A DNA stretch of 64,000 bases from Hungateiclostridiaceae bacterium UBA1305 (GTDB lineage: Bacteria; Bacillota; Clostridia; Acetivibrionales; DTU013). A program made the translations under genes and the position numbers. The stretch covers positions 73,806-137,805 of the forward strand of contig DBTX01000007.1 of NCBI GenBank assembly GCA_002307275.1. Reading direction: 5' to 3'. Below the pieces are notes generated by a model. The model saw nothing but the letters and a program-made list of their open reading frames with translations, was not told where the DNA came from and searched no databases. Below are positions 1-8,961 of the stretch, piece after piece (the stretch's first letter is position 1; the number at the start of each line of letters is the position of its first letter).

Positions 1-82
1 ATCCTTCCTTGACAAGGTAGGATTTTATCAGTTCCCTTATATTCTGTTCATCGTCAATTACGTAAATCAATCTGGTTTTCAT
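1..82 (-). CDS. Response regulator receiver domain, N-terminal fragment (cut by window edge)
   Basis: The minus strand from 82 reads MKTRLIYVIDDEQNIREL and continues to the window edge (27 codons). The hydrophobic strand followed by the acidic pair DDE is the start of a CheY-like receiver domain, as in OmpR/PhoB response regulators. The ATG is preceded by a GGTGG ribosome site about 7 bases upstream. The phosphoacceptor Asp and output domain lie outside the window, so the regulator class is an inference. It is transcribed leftward, away from the secreted-protein gene at 398. Confidence 0.75.
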   Translation of the reverse strand, partial: MKTRLIYVIDDEQNIRELIKSYLVKEG

Positions 83-397
83 ATGCTTCCACCTTAACAG
101 CGTGCTTGCATGGCTCTTTGTGCCGGCAGCCCGTCTTTCATTGCGGTATGGCTCTTTGTGCCGTCCGCCTGTCATTTCATCCCGGCACGGTTTTCCATGC
201 CATCGGACCGCCCAGACAGCTCATATTGTTTAATTCAACACAAATGTACCATATCCTTTTGAAATCAAATAATTACACACTTTTTACACATTTGCGCCGT
301 TATTATTCCAAACTATATTTCTATAATAAAAATGTACCGCGATACAAAACAATTCGCAGACCAGTATTCAAACCATTTGATGAAAGGATGGGATCTT
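83..397. other. Intergenic gap between divergent genes
   Basis: A 315-base gap without a credible gene. It holds an imperfect 38-bp tandem repeat (110-185), an AT-rich stretch, and a TATAAT box at 322-327 that could be the -10 element for the gene at 398. No good -35 partner is visible at 17 bases, so the promoter assignment is weak. Confidence 0.4.
110..185. repeat. Imperfect 38-bp tandem duplication
   Basis: Two adjacent 38-bp units (110-147 and 148-185) share an identical first 16 bases, ATGGCTCTTTGTGCCG, and diverge further along. The pair lies just upstream of the response-regulator start. It is probably a local duplication; no function is visible. Confidence 0.6.
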
Positions 398-925
398 ATG
401 AAGAAGCTTGTTACACTAGTAATCGCACTTGTAATGTCACTGTCGGTCGGTTCCTTTGCTTTTGCAGCGGAAGCCGCCCCCGCTGATAAACCGGCAAAAG
501 CTGCAGTACCCCAGGAAATCAAGGACAAGAAGGTTCAGCTTAAGGCATTGTTTGAAGTGTCCAAAGCCACCAGAAGCGAACTGGAAACTACCTTAAGCCA
601 GATCAAAGCAAGCCTGGCCAAAATCAAGGCAGACATTAAAGGTATGACCGCAGAAGAAAAAGCGGCGGCCAAAGTTGAACTTAAGGCATTAAAAGAGAAA
701 ATTCAGGTAAACAAAGCCGAAATTGAGGCATTAAGAGCCGATCTCAAGGTAAAAACAGAATTAATGAAAACAAACAGGACTCAGTTGAGAAGCGCAGTAA
801 AAGCCTCCGATTTTGATACCGCCGGCACAACGCTCGATACTATGCTGAAAATAAAAGCGGAAAAAAACATCGATCTGGAGAAGTTGCTCGATCTTCGGAT
901 CAAGGCATTGGATGAAATCAAATAA
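398..925 (+). CDS. Small secreted Lys/Ala-rich coiled-coil protein, function unknown
   Basis: A 175-residue protein. The ATG at 398 is chosen because GAAAGGATGG lies a few bases upstream and because it begins a clean signal peptide: KK, a hydrophobic core LVTLVIALVMSLSVGSF, then AFA-AEA around residues 20-26. The mature part is almost entirely charged helix rich in Lys, Glu, Ala and Leu with heptad-like spacing (about 40-175), and has no cysteines. I do not recognise a family. It resembles small exported helical proteins of clostridia of unknown role. It is monocistronic and followed by a hairpin at 1001-1038. A structural or chaperone-like role at the cell surface is only a guess. Confidence 0.7.
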   Translation: MKKLVTLVIALVMSLSVGSFAFAAEAAPADKPAKAAVPQEIKDKKVQLKALFEVSKATRSELETTLSQIKASLAKIKADIKGMTAEEKAAAKVELKALKEKIQVNKAEIEALRADLKVKTELMKTNRTQLRSAVKASDFDTAGTTLDTMLKIKAEKNIDLEKLLDLRIKALDEIK

Positions 926-1000
926 CCCCCCTGGTATAAGCTCTTATTGGCAGAAAATCCGACAAACTTGGAGTAGCCCGGTTCCGCCCGGTATTTGAGA

Positions 1001-1038
1001 AAAGCCCGTAATGGTCGGCACAGGCCTTTGCGGGCTTT
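1001..1038. terminator. Hairpin between converging genes, possible bidirectional terminator
   Basis: Arms AAAGCCCG (1001-1008) and CGGGCTTT (1031-1038) form an 8-bp stem with a long loop. It lies between the 3' ends of the secreted-protein gene (plus) and the ceramidase-like gene (minus). The A/T ends give short U-runs on either strand. The long loop lowers confidence. Confidence 0.5.
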
Positions 1039-1044
1039 CCAAAC

Positions 1045-2352
1045 TTAGCCGGATATTCTTGAATGTAAATATGCTTTCCCCGCCTTCAATACTTTAATCA
1101 GGTATTCCTCCGAATCAATGCTATGGACGCTTGTCTCGCATTCATAGCCTCCTGCCAGATGGGCAGCCTTCGTTGGCAAATATCCATAATATCCGTTCGT
1201 ATAACCTAATATGCATGCATGCCACTCATCGGAAAACAATTCTTTAATAGATATGCCTATTTCGCAAAAAAGCTCAAGAGGAACCGTAATAAGAAGGACA
1301 TTTCCAAAGCCAATGATGACACTTTCCCCGTGAATGCTGCCTTTGCCTTCCGTATGATATCCTGTTACCTCCTCCAGCAAAGATGCATTATAGATTTTTT
1401 CAATTTCAAGCTTTGTCTTTTTCTCTTCATCACGGCATTCAGCTATTTTTTGATTGTATTCCATAATACTATTTCTAAGTTCATCTTCAGAAGGCAGATT
1501 ACCCTTCAGCGGAAATTCGAGTGGCACTGTACGATAAACTAACCGTGCTTCCAATGCTGTTGATGACATTAAAATTTCATCAACTTTTTCTATTAAAATA
1601 TCCGCCTTTTTTTCTGCATTTTCATAGGTGCGAATGCCGCCCATATCTTCACCCAGGGCAGAAGCATCCGCTGAATAGCCAATGTTTATATTACCGCAGG
1701 CTCCGTTGAAAAACATAACCATAGCGTCGTCATATTTCTCACTTAACTTTTTATAAATATAGCCGGGATAATCCGCAGAGATCAGATAGTTATTTGCGTC
1801 TAAAACAGTGCAGTGACAGGCATAATTAATAATAAGGCCTTTGGTCCGGCCCTGCATGTCCTCCGCCCGGATAACCATCAATGTGTCATCCACCGTCGTT
1901 TCCCCTGCACGTCTGTTTTTTGCCACACCCGGCGCAGGCAGTGCAGCGGAATACAGGTTCACAGGCTCAGCCGACCCGATCGCTTCTCCAATCGCCTCGA
2001 CAGTCATATCCTCCACAAAGGCAAGCCACTCCTCGGTATGAGAATCAAAACCGATCTCAACACAAGTGCGGGTTTCGGGAGCAGAGTGCGTATGTGTAGC
2101 ACTTACGGAAACATTTTTGATACCAAATCGTTCCAGGGATTTCTCCCTTATATGTTCAACCTGCTCCTGCATAAGACACAATGTATCACAGCTTGTCATT
2201 ACAGCATTCGCCTTACCGTCACTGATAAAAAATGCTTTTGCATATATCTGGTCATGTATTCCACAGGACGGTTTGTTCCTGGCGGCGAATCCCCCCAGCC
2301 ACATTGGATGCCGGGGGGTAATAATCCTTGATGAAAATCCCACTTTAAACAT
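1045..2352 (-). CDS. Neutral/alkaline ceramidase-like amidohydrolase (N-terminal domain only)
   Basis: A 435-residue protein related to the N-terminal catalytic domain of neutral/alkaline non-lysosomal ceramidases. Visible signatures are the start VGFSSRIITP, the zinc-ligand region SATHTHSAPE (residues 84-93), ACHCTVLD and NGACGNIN. Classical ceramidases have about 650-750 residues with a signal peptide and a C-terminal Ig-like domain. This one has neither and is probably cytoplasmic. The ATG at 2352 is preferred over an upstream GTG because AGGTGAT, which contains that GTG, is its ribosome site. It is the last gene of the sugar ABC/epimerase/aminotransferase cluster. That context suggests it removes an N-acyl group from a sugar or related amine rather than acting on ceramide (inference). 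Confidence 0.8.
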   Translation of the reverse strand: MFKVGFSSRIITPRHPMWLGGFAARNKPSCGIHDQIYAKAFFISDGKANAVMTSCDTLCLMQEQVEHIREKSLERFGIKNVSVSATHTHSAPETRTCVEIGFDSHTEEWLAFVEDMTVEAIGEAIGSAEPVNLYSAALPAPGVAKNRRAGETTVDDTLMVIRAEDMQGRTKGLIINYACHCTVLDANNYLISADYPGYIYKKLSEKYDDAMVMFFNGACGNINIGYSADASALGEDMGGIRTYENAEKKADILIEKVDEILMSSTALEARLVYRTVPLEFPLKGNLPSEDELRNSIMEYNQKIAECRDEEKKTKLEIEKIYNASLLEEVTGYHTEGKGSIHGESVIIGFGNVLLITVPLELFCEIGISIKELFSDEWHACILGYTNGYYGYLPTKAAHLAGGYECETSVHSIDSEEYLIKVLKAGKAYLHSRISG

Positions 2353-2415
2353 AGATATCACCTATTCTTTATATTGTCCCAATTTGGTACTATAGTGAAA
2401 ACTTACGATTTATCC

Positions 2416-3171
2416 TTACCTCAGATGTTTGACTCTGGGGAAGTATTTCTGCTCAAGCGCATAGTTTGCTTCGTCGCCTCCAACTTCATTGCCGCTCATC
2501 CACACCGGCGGCTTAATGCCTCTTTCCATCAATATGCGGCAAGTTTCAATAACAAGAAGGTTCCAGACAAAGGAATTGCAAAGTACGCTGGTACCGGCAA
2601 CTTTCTGATCAAGCCCGTCAATTTCACCAATGGCATCGGCATAAGGAACATGGCAGTCCATATAAACGTCAACAATTTCGTATAGATTAAGTCCGCTCGA
2701 GTGTCTTGCATGATGCCCCTTTGGAACATTGTCGCAAAATGCATTCGAGGTGATTGCTGCCGTTTTTAACCCGCGCTTTTTAGCCTCCAGTGCTACATCT
2801 ATGGTCATGGAATTAAATCCATACGCATTGCAGATGATAATCAACTCGCCCGCTTTGCAATCATACATGTCAAGAGCACTGCATCCATAGCCTGGCGTAC
2901 GTTCCACTATATTTGACCTCTTGGCGCCCATCATCAGATTTGTTCCGCAGTCGAGCATCGCATCCATGGGTGCCAACCCTCCTGCACGCCACAGGGTCTC
3001 TTCCACGACCAGATTGGAATGCCCGCCTGTACCAATCATGTGTATCAGCTCATCGCGTTCTATGGCATCTGCCATCCACCCTGCAACTTTCGTGATCTTT
3101 GGCAGGTCCTCTTCAATCTTGCTAAACAGCCCGAAAATATCCTTTTTAAATTTAACGGTTTCTTTTCCCAT
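2416..3171 (-). CDS. SIS-domain sugar isomerase-like protein
   Basis: A 251-residue protein with the SIS phosphosugar-binding fold. The first helix-strand-loop IGTGGHSNL is at about residues 47-55, and a second nucleotide-like strand CNAYGFNSMTID follows near 112. It resembles the group annotated 'sugar isomerase domain-containing protein', distant relatives of GlmS isomerase domains and UPF0309. The start at 3171 follows GGAGGG at 7 bases; the longer GTG start would place the ribosome site inside the gene. It sits between the aminotransferase and the ceramidase-like gene. A role in binding or isomerising a phosphorylated (amino) sugar fits, but substrate and reaction are unknown. Confidence 0.75.
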   Translation of the reverse strand: MGKETVKFKKDIFGLFSKIEEDLPKITKVAGWMADAIERDELIHMIGTGGHSNLVVEETLWRAGGLAPMDAMLDCGTNLMMGAKRSNIVERTPGYGCSALDMYDCKAGELIIICNAYGFNSMTIDVALEAKKRGLKTAAITSNAFCDNVPKGHHARHSSGLNLYEIVDVYMDCHVPYADAIGEIDGLDQKVAGTSVLCNSFVWNLLVIETCRILMERGIKPPVWMSGNEVGGDEANYALEQKYFPRVKHLR

Positions 3172-3266
3172 CGTTAATCCCTCCTGCACATTTTATATGC
3201 TCTCGAAAACTCCAGGAGCTTTTGCTTAATATATTTCAGTATTCGGCTTTTCTGCTTCAGTACTTA

Positions 3267-4601
3267 TCAATGCTGCTTAAAGAAATGCCATGTCCCTATA
3301 TGAGGCGGATCCCCCGGATCGTCCTTTAAAAGCTCTTTATAATTCTCAGAAACTTTACGGAATGCGGAAGCATATTCTTCTATGATTTCAGGTTTATAAA
3401 ATTTAAACCACGGAGCAGAAAAAATCACAGTTCCAATTTTCCCGCTTACAGGAAGATCTTTATCAAAAGCTCTGATATCCTCATCTTCCCTGGAATTTGC
3501 TATTCTTGTAGGCTTGCCATGTCCGTAAATATCACAGGTATTATAAACGGGGTGTGTATGCAGAGGATTGTTGCAGCCGGGAACGCAATTATTGATGCCT
3601 TCTGCTCTTACCGCCTCTGTAAAACGTGTAATGGAAAGCCCGCCCAGTTGTTCCTTCATATAATGCGCATATGGAATATACCATCCGGCCATGTTGCTTC
3701 CCAAACCATCCTGCACTCTGTGCGGTTTCATCCCCGGTACATCCTTCAGCAATTCCCAGAAATAATCCATGGACTTTCTTATCCCGGCACATCTTTCATC
3801 GTAATATTTGAGCTGTACTCTTCCGACTGCAGAGCTGACCTGGTGCATACGGTACTTGTAACCTCCCAGTGGCAGCCCTGCGTATTTTTTCAGTTCTTCA
3901 TTTTTAATCCGGTCATCAAAACGCTCATAATGTCCAAATGCAATTGCCCTTTCATAAATGCCGGCATTATTGGTGACCAGCATTCCGCCCTCACCGATGG
4001 CAAAAGACTTCCCGGTCATAAGGGACATTGCCGCCACATCTCCAAAGGTACCGAGCTTTTTGCCCTTGTACATTCCACCCTGCGCGTGAGAGACGTCCTC
4101 GATCACCTTTAGCTTATGTTTCCTGGCTATTTCCATTATGGGATCCATATCTGCAGGATGCGCAAGATAATGAACCACCATGATCGCCTTCGTATTCCTG
4201 GTTATACGTTTTTCCATACTTGCCGGATCAATGCATAATGACTCCGGATCAATATCCGCAAAAGCCACCGTACTGCCAAGTGAAAACGCCGAAGTGATTG
4301 ATGCCCAGTATGTAACACTTGGGCAGATAATCTCGTCGCCTATCCCCATCCCGCACCCGAACATAGCTGCGTGAAGTGCGGAAGTGCCGTTATTGAAAGC
4401 CAGCGCATAGCTCGTACCCTGCCATTTTGCAAATTCTGCTTCGAATTTAATTGTAATATCCGTGCCGGACATAGCGCGTCTGTTTAATACATCCAGTACT
4501 GCTTCTTTATCTTCATCTGTTATTATAGGCCAGCTGAAAATCTCATCGTGATTAGCGCCGACTGATTTCGGTCCTCCAAGTATTGCAAGCTTGCTCAACA
4601 T
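3267..4601 (-). CDS. DegT/DnrJ/EryC1/StrS-family PLP-dependent aminotransferase
   Basis: A 444-residue enzyme of the sugar aminotransferase family (fold type I). Seen: the PLP-phosphate loop NNGTSALHAA (71-80), the cofactor-ring segment EDVSHAQGG (168-176), and the Schiff-base Lys198 in LMTGKSFAIGEGG. Family members interconvert keto-sugars and amino-sugars, using Glu or Gln as amino donor, usually in biosynthesis. Here the gene lies inside a sugar-import operon beside a Gfo/Idh dehydrogenase and an AGE epimerase. That suggests either deamination of an imported amino sugar in the catabolic direction or synthesis of an amino intermediate. ATG 4601 has AAGGCAGGTG upstream; the in-frame GTG nine bases earlier lies within it. 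The gene after it begins 96 bases downstream. Confidence 0.87.
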   Translation of the reverse strand: MLSKLAILGGPKSVGANHDEIFSWPIITDEDKEAVLDVLNRRAMSGTDITIKFEAEFAKWQGTSYALAFNNGTSALHAAMFGCGMGIGDEIICPSVTYWASITSAFSLGSTVAFADIDPESLCIDPASMEKRITRNTKAIMVVHYLAHPADMDPIMEIARKHKLKVIEDVSHAQGGMYKGKKLGTFGDVAAMSLMTGKSFAIGEGGMLVTNNAGIYERAIAFGHYERFDDRIKNEELKKYAGLPLGGYKYRMHQVSSAVGRVQLKYYDERCAGIRKSMDYFWELLKDVPGMKPHRVQDGLGSNMAGWYIPYAHYMKEQLGGLSITRFTEAVRAEGINNCVPGCNNPLHTHPVYNTCDIYGHGKPTRIANSREDEDIRAFDKDLPVSGKIGTVIFSAPWFKFYKPEIIEEYASAFRKVSENYKELLKDDPGDPPHIGTWHFFKQH

Positions 4602-4626
4602 GATGTACACCTGCCTTATCCAAATA

Positions 4627-5658
4627 TTATAGTCTGACTATTCTGCCTGTCCTTGATGACTCATAAACAGCAAGAATTATTTCAACGGGCTTTCTACCCT
4701 CATATTGATCAACAAGCGGTCTCCTGTTATCCGAAATTGCATTTATCATATCTCCGATCTGTTTTACATGCCCATCAATGCTGAAGGCAGTCGGATTATT
4801 GGAAGACATGACCTCTGAATGCCCTATTTTAACATCTTCGGGAACCTCCCGCCCCTCAATATTCCAGCTGAAAATACTATCCTCCTCAAGTACTATACTG
4901 CCCTTGTCACCACTGACCTCAAGCCTTCTGGGTGAACCGGGGTATATGGATGTGGTACCCTGAATTACACCCAAAGCGCCATTCTTGAATTCCACCAGAG
5001 CAGTTGCGGTATCCTCTACTTCGATAGTCCTGGCTAAAGTTTTTGCATGACCGAAGACGGTTTTTACAGGCCCCATGATATACTGAAGCAAATCAATGCC
5101 ATGTATGCCCTGGTTCATCAAAGCGCCCCCGCCGTCCATCTTTTTCGTTCCCCTCCAGCCGCCGTTTCCATAATACTCTTGTGACCGGTAATATTTCATA
5201 TATATATCGCCCATTACAAGTCTGCCCAGCAAATTTCTGTCGACTGCATCTTTTAGCTTCTGCACCGCATCCGTGAACCTGAGCTGCGAAATAACAGCCA
5301 TCTTGACTCTATTGACTTCACAAGCTTGAATGACCTCATCACATTGTTCCAGCGTAATCGCCATAGGTTTTTCCACGATGATGTGCTTTCCTTTATTAGC
5401 CGCCTGTATTGCCAGAGGTGCATGCATGCCGCTGGGTGTGCATATGCAGACTACATCAATTCCGGAACTTGACAACATTTCTTCAAGGCTGTTGAAGTCA
5501 CGGATATCATACTTTCCGGCAAAAGCTTTCCGGGTGTTTTCATTTACATCAGTCACACCTGTAAGCTCCGCCCCGTCAAGTTTTCTGATTGCATCAGCGT
5601 GCCAGTTTGCAATAATCCCGCCTCCGATTATTCCAAACCCAAGCTTCTTATTTTTCAT
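4627..5658 (-). CDS. Gfo/Idh/MocA-family NAD(P)-dependent sugar dehydrogenase
   Basis: A 343-residue oxidoreductase. The N-terminal Rossmann motif GIIGGGIIANWHADA (about 8-22) and the EKP motif in IIVEKPMAITLEQ (near residue 95), followed by the helix GGGALMNQGIHGIDLLQ with its catalytic His, are diagnostic for the family. It probably oxidises or reduces a sugar, amino sugar or cyclitol hydroxyl with NAD(P). ATG 5658 is chosen by the Rossmann spacing. The ribosome site is weak (GGAATGG), and a GC-rich hairpin lies just upstream at 5675-5692. Downstream, the DegT aminotransferase starts 25 bases after the stop. The pairing recalls the dehydrogenase plus aminotransferase pairs that oxidise a hydroxyl and then transaminate the ketone, running here possibly in reverse. 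Confidence 0.88.
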   Translation of the reverse strand: MKNKKLGFGIIGGGIIANWHADAIRKLDGAELTGVTDVNENTRKAFAGKYDIRDFNSLEEMLSSSGIDVVCICTPSGMHAPLAIQAANKGKHIIVEKPMAITLEQCDEVIQACEVNRVKMAVISQLRFTDAVQKLKDAVDRNLLGRLVMGDIYMKYYRSQEYYGNGGWRGTKKMDGGGALMNQGIHGIDLLQYIMGPVKTVFGHAKTLARTIEVEDTATALVEFKNGALGVIQGTTSIYPGSPRRLEVSGDKGSIVLEEDSIFSWNIEGREVPEDVKIGHSEVMSSNNPTAFSIDGHVKQIGDMINAISDNRRPLVDQYEGRKPVEIILAVYESSRTGRIVRL

Positions 5659-5674
5659 ATTATTTATCCATTCC

Positions 5675-5692
5675 GCCGCTGCCGCCAGCGGC
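5675..5692 (-). other. GC-rich hairpin in the leader of the Gfo/Idh gene
   Basis: GCCGCTG (5675-5681) pairs with CAGCGGC (5686-5692) over a short loop, about 17 bases before ATG 5658. On the minus strand it is followed by GGAATGG and no U-run, so it is not an ordinary terminator. It could tune translation or protect the 3' end of the upstream message. This is sequence-based only. Confidence 0.45.
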
Positions 5693-5810
5693 ATAAATAG
5701 TAACGGGAAAATGGCGTACGGTTTAAGAAATGCTATCTTCCTTTTTTTACGTGGCTATATTCGCGCAAAAAGATTTATGTTAAGAAATAATTATTTTTTA
5801 CAGCGGAGAG

Positions 5811-7070
5811 CTATAGAAGCTCTATTATTAACATGACATCCCTTATAATGTGATACGGATCCTTTACCGGCAGTGCTACCACCTTTTCAAGCGGCTTGTT
5901 CTGACAGTCACGTATCTGAATCCATTCACCTATGTCTTTATTGGGGTTTGGAAAAACATTAAAAGCATATTCGCTGACCATTTGATAAAGATCCATAAAT
6001 TCTTTATCACCGGTTAAATCATAGCATAACAAGGTGGTATACAACGCTTCAGCGTGAGGCCACCACAGCTTTGTATCCCATGTCTCTGTGACAGAAATAT
6101 CATAAGGCTCGTTTATCATTCTTCCTGCAGGCTTCCCGCCGTTTCTGTCCGCATAATGGTACAGTCCGCCATATTCCTTATCCCATCCGGTCTTGATGCT
6201 GTTCTTTACAATACGTGCTATTTTATTATAAATTTCATCCCCGGCATTTGAATCTTTGGCAACCTTCGTACAAAACCACATACTTTCTACCGCATGACCA
6301 GGAATAATGTGTCGTACCATTAAAGTATCCTTATTTGAAGGATCCTCCGATACCATCTCCTTAATCAGTCCGCGTTCTTTGTCATAATGGTAATTGAGAA
6401 TACGATTCATGAAACCTTTTGCATCCCCGAAAATTTGCTGATATCTATTGTGCTTGAAAGCCTTGAGTGCGTCATAAAGCACAGATGCCACATTGCACAT
6501 GATCATCGGAACAGCATGTGCAGAATAGCCTTTCGGAATAGGGTACGGTTCCGACACAATTTCTCCGCGATTTAAATATGCCTGCGTCCTATCATAAAGC
6601 TGCAGTGCATCTTCAAGCGGACCTTTTTCGCCGGACACCCTTGCAAGCTCCGCAAAGCCCATGATCACAAAGCAGTCTACATAAAAGCTTGTATAGAATC
6701 CTTTACCCGGTATGCTCTCTTTCTTTGTTCCATCTCGTTCAAGAAGGTATGCGCAAACACCTTCTTCTTCGTTCAAGACTGCATTTTTCTTTATAAATTC
6801 GTAAGTTTTCCGTGCATGTGCCAGGTATAACTGCCTGTCGTCATCTATCAGGCCTTTATCAATCAACTCGGCATACCTGGCTAACATCCATATAACACGG
6901 CCTTGCGACCAAACATATTTATCGGTGCTTAAGCGCATGCTGCCGTCATTCGAATAACATGTATAAATACCGCCATATTCATGATCCATCGCATTCTTCC
7001 AAAATCTCATCAGATCATTTTTCAGAAAATCGCAATAAAATACCGATAATGCTTTTCTATCGTAAATCAT
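5811..7070 (-). CDS. AGE-family (N-acylglucosamine 2-epimerase-like) epimerase/isomerase
   Basis: A 419-residue protein of the (alpha/alpha)6-barrel AGE superfamily, which includes GlcNAc 2-epimerase, cellobiose 2-epimerase and mannose isomerases. Seen: the N-terminal WSQGRVIWMLARY segment (conserved aromatic and Arg), the HAVPMIM segment, and the catalytic-His motif IIPGHAVESMWF near residue 260. The C-terminal TWDTKLWWPHAEALY carries the second conserved His. The family average is about 390-420 residues, so it is full length. The start has AGGAGAG eight bases upstream. It follows the permease pair by 15 bases and precedes the dehydrogenase, so it probably acts on the imported sugar. Whether the substrate is N-acylated cannot be told. 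Confidence 0.85.
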   Translation of the reverse strand: MIYDRKALSVFYCDFLKNDLMRFWKNAMDHEYGGIYTCYSNDGSMRLSTDKYVWSQGRVIWMLARYAELIDKGLIDDDRQLYLAHARKTYEFIKKNAVLNEEEGVCAYLLERDGTKKESIPGKGFYTSFYVDCFVIMGFAELARVSGEKGPLEDALQLYDRTQAYLNRGEIVSEPYPIPKGYSAHAVPMIMCNVASVLYDALKAFKHNRYQQIFGDAKGFMNRILNYHYDKERGLIKEMVSEDPSNKDTLMVRHIIPGHAVESMWFCTKVAKDSNAGDEIYNKIARIVKNSIKTGWDKEYGGLYHYADRNGGKPAGRMINEPYDISVTETWDTKLWWPHAEALYTTLLCYDLTGDKEFMDLYQMVSEYAFNVFPNPNKDIGEWIQIRDCQNKPLEKVVALPVKDPYHIIRDVMLIIELL

Positions 7071-7085
7071 ACCAACTCTCCTGTT

Positions 7086-7946
7086 CTACTTTAAACCTGT
7101 TGTGGCAATACTCTGCATTATTTGTTTGCGAAACAGTATAAACACAGTAAGTATCGGGATTATGGATATAAGTGACCCTGCTGCGATCAAACTGACATTT
7201 ACACTATATGTTGACTGGAACATTGCAAGTCCGAGTTCCATATTATAAAGCTGTTTGCTGCTGACTATAAGCAGAGGCCATACAAATGCATTCCAACCAT
7301 CAAGGAATGCAAATATTCCAAGAGCAGCCATTGGTGCTTTAAGCAAAGGTAATATCATTTTTATAAAAATTGTCCATTCGGCAGCACCTTCTACCCTTGC
7401 AGCCTCCAACAGTTCATCAGGAATTTGTTGAACTACGGTTTGCCTCATAAAAAACAATCCGAAGCTCATGATCAAATATGGCATAACCATTCCGGAAAAC
7501 TTGTTCACCAAACCCAAATTGTTCATTTGAAGATATAATGGGATCATATATATTTCAAAAGGAATAATTGCCGTACCAATTATAGCGGCAAAGAAAACAT
7601 TGAGCCATTTATAGTGAAATTTTCCACAAATATATCCTCCAAGGGCAGAAGAAAACAAAATTGCCGAAGTGGAAATCGTAGCCATAAGTACACTGTTTAA
7701 AAAGTATCTGGCAAAAGGTGCAGCCTTGAATACCCCAACAAGATTATCAATATTAAATAGCTTTGGTATGATAGTTGGAGGCCAGTTGTTAAGTTCTGTC
7801 GGACTTTTGAAGGCAGTGGAAAACAGCCACAGAAAAGGAAAAACCATAACTATTGAACCTAATGTAATAATAATTGTACCTGTGATACTGCTCCAACCGG
7901 CTTTTATTTTTGCACTAACCTTATTGGCAGTTATATCAGTATTCAT
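7086..7946 (-). CDS. Sugar ABC transporter permease, MalG/UgpE-like
   Basis: A 286-residue inner-membrane subunit of a carbohydrate uptake (CUT1) ABC importer. It has six hydrophobic segments, and the EAA coupling loop (EAARVEGAAEWTIFIKMILPLL) is near residues 185-205, which binds the ATPase. The N-terminal segment SSITGTIIITLGSIVMVFPF is the first membrane span. It overlaps the upstream permease gene by four bases (ATGA), a sign of translational coupling. The start has AAGGTG upstream. No ATPase gene is present in the cluster. As is common for CUT1 systems in Bacillota, a shared MsmX-type ATPase elsewhere probably energises it (inference). Confidence 0.92.
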   Translation of the reverse strand: MNTDITANKVSAKIKAGWSSITGTIIITLGSIVMVFPFLWLFSTAFKSPTELNNWPPTIIPKLFNIDNLVGVFKAAPFARYFLNSVLMATISTSAILFSSALGGYICGKFHYKWLNVFFAAIIGTAIIPFEIYMIPLYLQMNNLGLVNKFSGMVMPYLIMSFGLFFMRQTVVQQIPDELLEAARVEGAAEWTIFIKMILPLLKAPMAALGIFAFLDGWNAFVWPLLIVSSKQLYNMELGLAMFQSTYSVNVSLIAAGSLISIIPILTVFILFRKQIMQSIATTGLK

Positions 7947-8878
7947 GCTTTCACCTTCTTTCGGTTTTTTAAATCTCCTTTATCCCTGGCTAAAGCAAAC
8001 TGGATTACTACTAATAAAGAAACTATCGCAAACAATACTACTGCTTCAGCTGATGCAAACCCCATTTTAAAGAAGCGGAAGCCGTTTTCAAACATGTCGT
8101 AGACCAATACCCTGACAATATAGCCGGGGGATCCTTGAGTATCTGATGCCAGAACATAGACAGTACTGTAGACATTATAGCCTGTTATCAGTGTCGTTAT
8201 TGATATTAGCAGCGTTATCGGTTTCAATAGCGGAATCGTTATATGTCTGAAGCTTTTAAACCCTGTAGCTCCATCAATTGATGCTGCTTCGTAATATTCC
8301 TTTGGTATCCCTGTAAGGCCTACGATAAATATCAGCATATTATATCCTAATATTTTCCATATGGTGATCATTGCAACTGATGTTACAGCTAAGGCCGGGG
8401 TGGTCATCCATCCCAATGGTTCAATCCCAAAAATCGAAATAAAATAATTAAGATATCCTGTGTTGGTGTCTAAAATTCCCTTCCACGCTATTGTTACCGG
8501 AACCATGGGCATTATGGCAGGTAAGAAATATATCGACTCAAAAAATGGTCTATATTTGACTTTGTTTACAAGTGCATTTGCAACAATCAACGATAAGGGG
8601 ACAGAGATTAAAAGAACACTAAAGGCAATTATAGTTGTATTCTTAAGAGCAGTTATAAACAAATCACTATGAAATAGTTTTATATAATTATCAAAACCAA
8701 TAAAAGGCTTTTTCAACGAAACCATGTCCCAATTATGAAAACTCAAATAAAAGGTGCTGAATATGGGAATGAAGCGCAAATAGGTATATAGCGCCAATAT
8801 AGGCAAGAGACCAACGATGCAAAAGCCCAATGGTCTGGATATTTTTCTTTTTTTTACTACTTTAGAAACTGTCGACAT
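7943..8878 (-). CDS. Sugar ABC transporter permease, MalF/UgpA-like
   Basis: A 311-residue partner permease of the CUT1 importer. A basic N-terminus (KVVKKRKISRP) is followed by six membrane spans. The EAA loop YYEAASIDGATGFKSFRHI is near residues 195-213. GAGGTGGGC lies before the ATG. It comes after the binding-protein gene (84-base gap) and overlaps the second permease by four bases, the standard order binding protein, MalF-like, MalG-like. It forms the translocation pore with the product of the gene ending at 7086. Specificity is set by the lipoprotein at 8962-10335. Confidence 0.92.
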   Translation of the reverse strand: MSTVSKVVKKRKISRPLGFCIVGLLPILALYTYLRFIPIFSTFYLSFHNWDMVSLKKPFIGFDNYIKLFHSDLFITALKNTTIIAFSVLLISVPLSLIVANALVNKVKYRPFFESIYFLPAIMPMVPVTIAWKGILDTNTGYLNYFISIFGIEPLGWMTTPALAVTSVAMITIWKILGYNMLIFIVGLTGIPKEYYEAASIDGATGFKSFRHITIPLLKPITLLISITTLITGYNVYSTVYVLASDTQGSPGYIVRVLVYDMFENGFRFFKMGFASAEAVVLFAIVSLLVVIQFALARDKGDLKNRKKVKA

Positions 8879-8961
8879 ATGCCCACCTCAGAATTCTATT
8901 GGTTTTTTGTTTGATACTGCTGTAATAGGCAGAAAGCCCATTACAGCAGTATGGAACATTT

